From Sandaracinus sp. (GTDB taxonomy: Bacteria > Myxococcota_A > Polyangia > Polyangiales > Houyiibacteriaceae), in contig PABA01000038.1 of assembly GCA_002699025.1 (NCBI GenBank), forward strand, positions 1 through 64,000: a stretch of 64,000 nucleotides of DNA, read 5' to 3'. Below, piece after piece: positions 61,285-64,000 of the stretch. The notes under the pieces are model-generated. The model ran no database searches. It was not told the origin of the DNA and was given only the letters and a program-made list of their open reading frames with translations. The number at the start of each line of letters is the position of its first letter. The stretch's first letter is position 1. Made by a program: the position numbers and the translations under genes.

Positions 61285-61341
61285 GGGCCGACCCTACCCG
61301 ATCGCCGCGCGCCGATCACCGGCGGCGCGCCGCGCTCCCCG

Positions 61342-62424
61342 TCACTCGCCGAGCGCGGTGATCCAGGTCTCGATGATCTCCCGGCCCTCCGGGTCGACCA
61401 TGTCGCTCGCCAGCGGCGGCATCTGCTGCACGCCCATGTCGCGCAGGCCCATGCGCCGGAAGAGCGTGCTGCCCTCCGGGTTGCCCGGCCGGACGCGCAC
61501 CGTCGCCGTGTCCATGACCCAGGCGCTCGGCTGATCGACCGCGGTCGTGTAGGCGCCCGACGCCTCGACCGTCGCGAGGCCCGTGTCGAGCCAGAGGTTC
61601 ATGCCGGCGGCCGGCTCGAGGCCCCCGTGGCAGGGCCCGCAGTTCGAGTGGAGGTAGCCGAGGGCCTCACGCTCGACCGCGTCGCCGGGCACGGCGGCCA
61701 TGCCCTCGGGGATCGCGTTGCTGAGCAGGCCCAGGGCGTCGAGGTCCGCGAGGGAGGTCTCCGTGTCCCCGTGCGCGAGCTGGATGGCGCCGAAGCCGAG
61801 CACCATGTCCGGCGAGCCGCCGCCCGCGTGGCAGCGGGGGCACGCCGCGATGGGCGGGATATCGTGGTAGGTGCCGAGCACGTCCGTGGCGCCGTCCATC
61901 ACCTCCGTCACGACCACCTGCGACTCGTCCCACATGAAGGTGCGCATGCTCCAGGTCGCGATGCCCACGCCCTCGCGCACCTTCTCGAAGAGCCGCGTCT
62001 CGAGCTTCGTGCCCTCGAGGGAGAAGTTCTTCCAGATGCGCGTGCCCACGGGGAAGACCCAGGAGTCCGGGTCGCGGGTGTCGATGATCGTGTCCTCCGG
62101 GAAGGCGATGAAGCGGTCCTTGTCCGTGTCGTCGGACCAGAGCCAGAACTGCGGGTTGTACGGCAGCACGCCCGCCGCCAGCACCGAGCAGCCCGGATCC
62201 GCGTAGAGGCCCGGGGGCCCGTCGCAGGGCGGTCCGGCGTCGGTGCCCGCGTCCGTCCCCGCGTCCTCCGGTCCGGCGTCCATGCCCGCATCCGGGGACC
62301 CGGCGTCCACCTCGCCCCCCGCGTCCGTGCCGGCGTCGACCGGCGGCGCCACGTCGTCGTCCCCGCAGGCCGCGAGGGCGAGCGCGAGAGCTACGGCGAG
62401 GGCGAGAGCGGTGTTCGGGCGCAT
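61342..62424 (-). CDS. Lipoprotein with two CXXCH haem motifs
   Basis: 360 residues. The lipobox LAAC gives Cys 20. An Asp/Ala/Gly linker with repeated DAG units covers 30-66. Two haem c attachment sites are visible: CPRCH (195-199) and CGPCH (262-266). The N-terminal domain (PYNPQFWLWSDDTDKDRFIA, WVFPVGTRIWKNFSLEG) is found with such cytochrome-like proteins in myxobacteria. Candidate axial Met residues lie in MGVQQMPPLASDM near the end. It is probably an outer-membrane or periplasmic electron-transfer or cytochrome-like protein; no redox partner is nearby. Confidence 0.75.
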   Translation of the reverse strand: MRPNTALALAVALALALAACGDDDVAPPVDAGTDAGGEVDAGSPDAGMDAGPEDAGTDAGTDAGPPCDGPPGLYADPGCSVLAAGVLPYNPQFWLWSDDTDKDRFIAFPEDTIIDTRDPDSWVFPVGTRIWKNFSLEGTKLETRLFEKVREGVGIATWSMRTFMWDESQVVVTEVMDGATDVLGTYHDIPPIAACPRCHAGGGSPDMVLGFGAIQLAHGDTETSLADLDALGLLSNAIPEGMAAVPGDAVEREALGYLHSNCGPCHGGLEPAAGMNLWLDTGLATVEASGAYTTAVDQPSAWVMDTATVRVRPGNPEGSTLFRRMGLRDMGVQQMPPLASDMVDPEGREIIETWITALGE

Positions 62425-62591
62425 CGAGGTCGAATCCGTTCGAGAGGGAGCGCGGAAGGTGACGTAAGGGTATGCTATGCCAGCTTGGAAGGAGCGTCAG
62501 GGAGGACCCGGGCCGTGGGCTCGGGAGGGGGATCCCTCGAACTCGGGTCGAGAGCGGCCCGGTTCCCCACCCGCGGCGCGAGGGAGATGGG

Positions 62592-63542
62592 ATGAGCCGG
62601 CTTTCGATTGTGGTGGTGATAGGGCTGTCCGTGACGTTCGTCGACGCCCCCGGGAGCGACGGCCTCGCGCGGGCCCAGGCCGATGGGGAGGGCCCGATCG
62701 AGATCCAGCGGAACGAGCCGGAGGGCGAAGAGCCCGGGGCCGCCGAGCGTGAGGCCGCCGAGCGTGAGGCCGGGGAGCCGGAGGCCTCGTCCCAGGCGCC
62801 GCGCTACGACGAGAACCTCGACCAGGCCGCCCGGCTCACCTTCCAGACGGCCCGCGAGGCGTTCAGCCAGGGCGACTACGAGACGGCCCTCTCGCGCTTC
62901 GAGCAGGCCTACTCGCTCAGCCCGCGCCCGGTGCTGCTCTACAACATCGCCGTGACCCTCGACCGGCTCCGCCGCGACGAGGAGGCGGTGGCGAAGTTCC
63001 GCGAGTACCTCGAGCGCGTGCCCGACGCCCCCGACCGCGCCGAGGTCGAGGCCCGCCTGGCCGTGCTGGAGCGCGCCATCGCCGAGCGCGAGGCCCGCGA
63101 GGCGGCCGAGGGCGGCGGCGAGGGCGAGGGCGACGGCCACACGGAGATCATCACGATCGACCCGGACCCGGACGAGGGCGAGCCCGAGGACGAGGGCTCG
63201 AGCGGCCTGCACCCGGCCATCGCGCTCTCGGTGGCGGGCGCCGCGGTCGCCGTGGGCGGCCTGATCGTCTGGAGCGGTCTGGACGCGCAGTCGAAGAACG
63301 ACGACTTCGAGAGCTACGCGACGACGCCCGGGGCCGAGCTGGCCCGGGCGGAGCAGATGTTCGACGACGTGGAGTCGGCCGAGACCCGGACCAACGCGCT
63401 CATCGGCGTGGCCGCCGGGCTCGCGGCAGGCGCCGCCGTGCTCATGATCTTCACGGACTGGGGGGGCGAGGACGACCCGACCGCCCCGACCGTCTCGGTG
63501 GGACCCGACGGCGCCTTCGTGGGCGCGACGGGACGTTTCTGA
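62592..63542 (+). CDS. Exported TPR protein with C-terminal membrane helices
   Basis: 316 residues from the ATG at 62592, which has GGGAGATGGG before it. A signal or anchor segment is at 5-17. An acidic Glu-rich linker runs to about 75, with EREA repeats. A TPR block spans 80-175 (TAREAFSQGDYETALSRFEQ, PRPVLLYNIAVTLDRLRRDE). Glu/Gly-rich sequence precedes two apolar segments (about 218-240 and 278-298). The layout is common among myxobacterial envelope TPR proteins of unknown role. Its stop overlaps the next ATG by one base, so they are coupled. Confidence 0.75.
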   Translation: MSRLSIVVVIGLSVTFVDAPGSDGLARAQADGEGPIEIQRNEPEGEEPGAAEREAAEREAGEPEASSQAPRYDENLDQAARLTFQTAREAFSQGDYETALSRFEQAYSLSPRPVLLYNIAVTLDRLRRDEEAVAKFREYLERVPDAPDRAEVEARLAVLERAIAEREAREAAEGGGEGEGDGHTEIITIDPDPDEGEPEDEGSSGLHPAIALSVAGAAVAVGGLIVWSGLDAQSKNDDFESYATTPGAELARAEQMFDDVESAETRTNALIGVAAGLAAGAAVLMIFTDWGGEDDPTAPTVSVGPDGAFVGATGRF

Positions 63543-64000
63543 TGGCTCGACTCGACACCTCTCTTCGCCTCCTCGGCGCGCTCTCGCTCGCGGCCTTCGC
63601 CGGCTGCTCGCTCGCCGATCCCAGCCTCCTCGACGCGCTCCGCGACGGGAGCGTCACCCCCGGTGAGGACGGCGGCCCGCCCGGGGACGGCGGCGGCGTG
63701 GACGCCGGCACGGACGCGGCCATCGTCGACACGTCCGGCGCCGTCTCCGAGTGCGGCGCCGACGGCGTGCGCGTCTTCGCCGACACGGTCGAGGACGTCC
63801 GGATCGACACGCGCGCCTTCCGCAACGACGTGGGCTCGCTCCCGAGCTGCGGCCAGAACGCCCCCGGCCCCGACGCCTTCTTCGCCGTGGACGTCCAGGC
63901 GGGCGAGTACTGGCACTTCCACCTCCGGGTGGACGGCGAGAACGACCCCGAGCCGACGGCCCGCAACCCGGTCCTCTACCTGCTCAACGAGAGCTGCGCG
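63542..64000 (+). CDS. Lipoprotein, cut by the window edge
   Basis: 153 residues are visible and the frame runs off the end. The signal ends FAGC (Cys 22). A DGGPPGDGGG linker is followed by a folded part (GVRVFADTVEDVRIDTRAFR, FFAVDVQAGEYWHFHLRVDG) with beta-sandwich character, resembling pre-peptidase C-terminal-like domains. The start is coupled to the TPR gene through TGATG. The function is unknown without the rest. Confidence 0.7.
   Translation, partial: MARLDTSLRLLGALSLAAFAGCSLADPSLLDALRDGSVTPGEDGGPPGDGGGVDAGTDAAIVDTSGAVSECGADGVRVFADTVEDVRIDTRAFRNDVGSLPSCGQNAPGPDAFFAVDVQAGEYWHFHLRVDGENDPEPTARNPVLYLLNESCA

Overview
The window is very GC-rich, gene-dense chromosomal DNA with strong G/C bias at third codon positions. 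It carries many predicted lipoproteins, MopE-type Cys/Asp repeat proteins, and one protein with a MYXO-CTERM-like tail. This points to a myxobacterium (Myxococcota), most likely of the Sandaracinus/Polyangiales type. The taxonomic call is inference from gene content, not from a marker gene. I see no rRNA, tRNA, CRISPR array, insertion sequence, prophage or origin.

Layout. 0.2-3.4 kb: a giant MopE-repeat lipoprotein. 3.8-8.7 kb: a four-gene GldA/F/G-like ABC export operon. 8.9-16.6 kb: a TetR regulator divergent from an RND efflux operon, in which the pump and its outer-membrane channel form one continuous reading frame, followed by an MBL-fold lipoprotein. 16.8-22.2 kb: a glycosyltransferase, a TetR/P450 divergent pair and a membrane protein of unknown function. 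22.4-24.6 kb: an operon of a lipoprotein, a 41-residue repeat peptide and an M23 peptidase. 25.0-31.8 kb: a Cys-rich lipoprotein and a two-subunit xanthine dehydrogenase-family enzyme. 32.3-43.3 kb: Cys-rich surface lipoproteins with RCC1, disintegrin-like or propeller domains, and an HTTM (gamma-carboxylase-like) membrane protein with its partner. 43.5-46.2 kb: a peroxiredoxin and a LysR/TSUP divergent pair. 46.4-50.1 kb: a lipoprotein, a SUKH protein and BamD. 50.4-54.4 kb: a patatin-like lipoprotein, a small membrane protein and a TPR protein. 54.5-57.1 kb: a FadR-type regulator with a coupled partner, and a lectin-domain lipoprotein. 57.3-62.4 kb: acyl-CoA ligase, thymidine kinase, a PP2C-cNMP protein and a di-CXXCH lipoprotein. 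62.6-64.0 kb: a TPR protein and a lipoprotein cut by the window edge.

Regulation can be read directly at several divergent junctions. There are two TGAGT-N3-ACTCA operators between TetR and the efflux operon, a CAGAAT-CCG-ATTCTG palindrome between TetR and P450, a 10-1-10 palindrome between LysR and TSUP, and a FadR-like box upstream of the GntR gene.

The least explained structure is a dispersed repeat family in intergenic DNA. Its core is a hairpin with a 5-bp stem around the 11-nt element TCCCTTCGGTC (read in the direction of the incoming gene). It lies at or just after the stop codon of four separate genes, always in the same orientation to the gene, and its stems differ by compensatory changes (ATCGC/GCGAT, ATCCC/GGGAT, ATCAC/GTGAT, CGCGC/GCGCG). 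It is expanded into tandem arrays at 24.9 kb and 36.4-37.0 kb. The other leading oddities are the RND-channel fusion with an internal ribosome binding site and the translationally coupled repeat peptide before the M23 peptidase.
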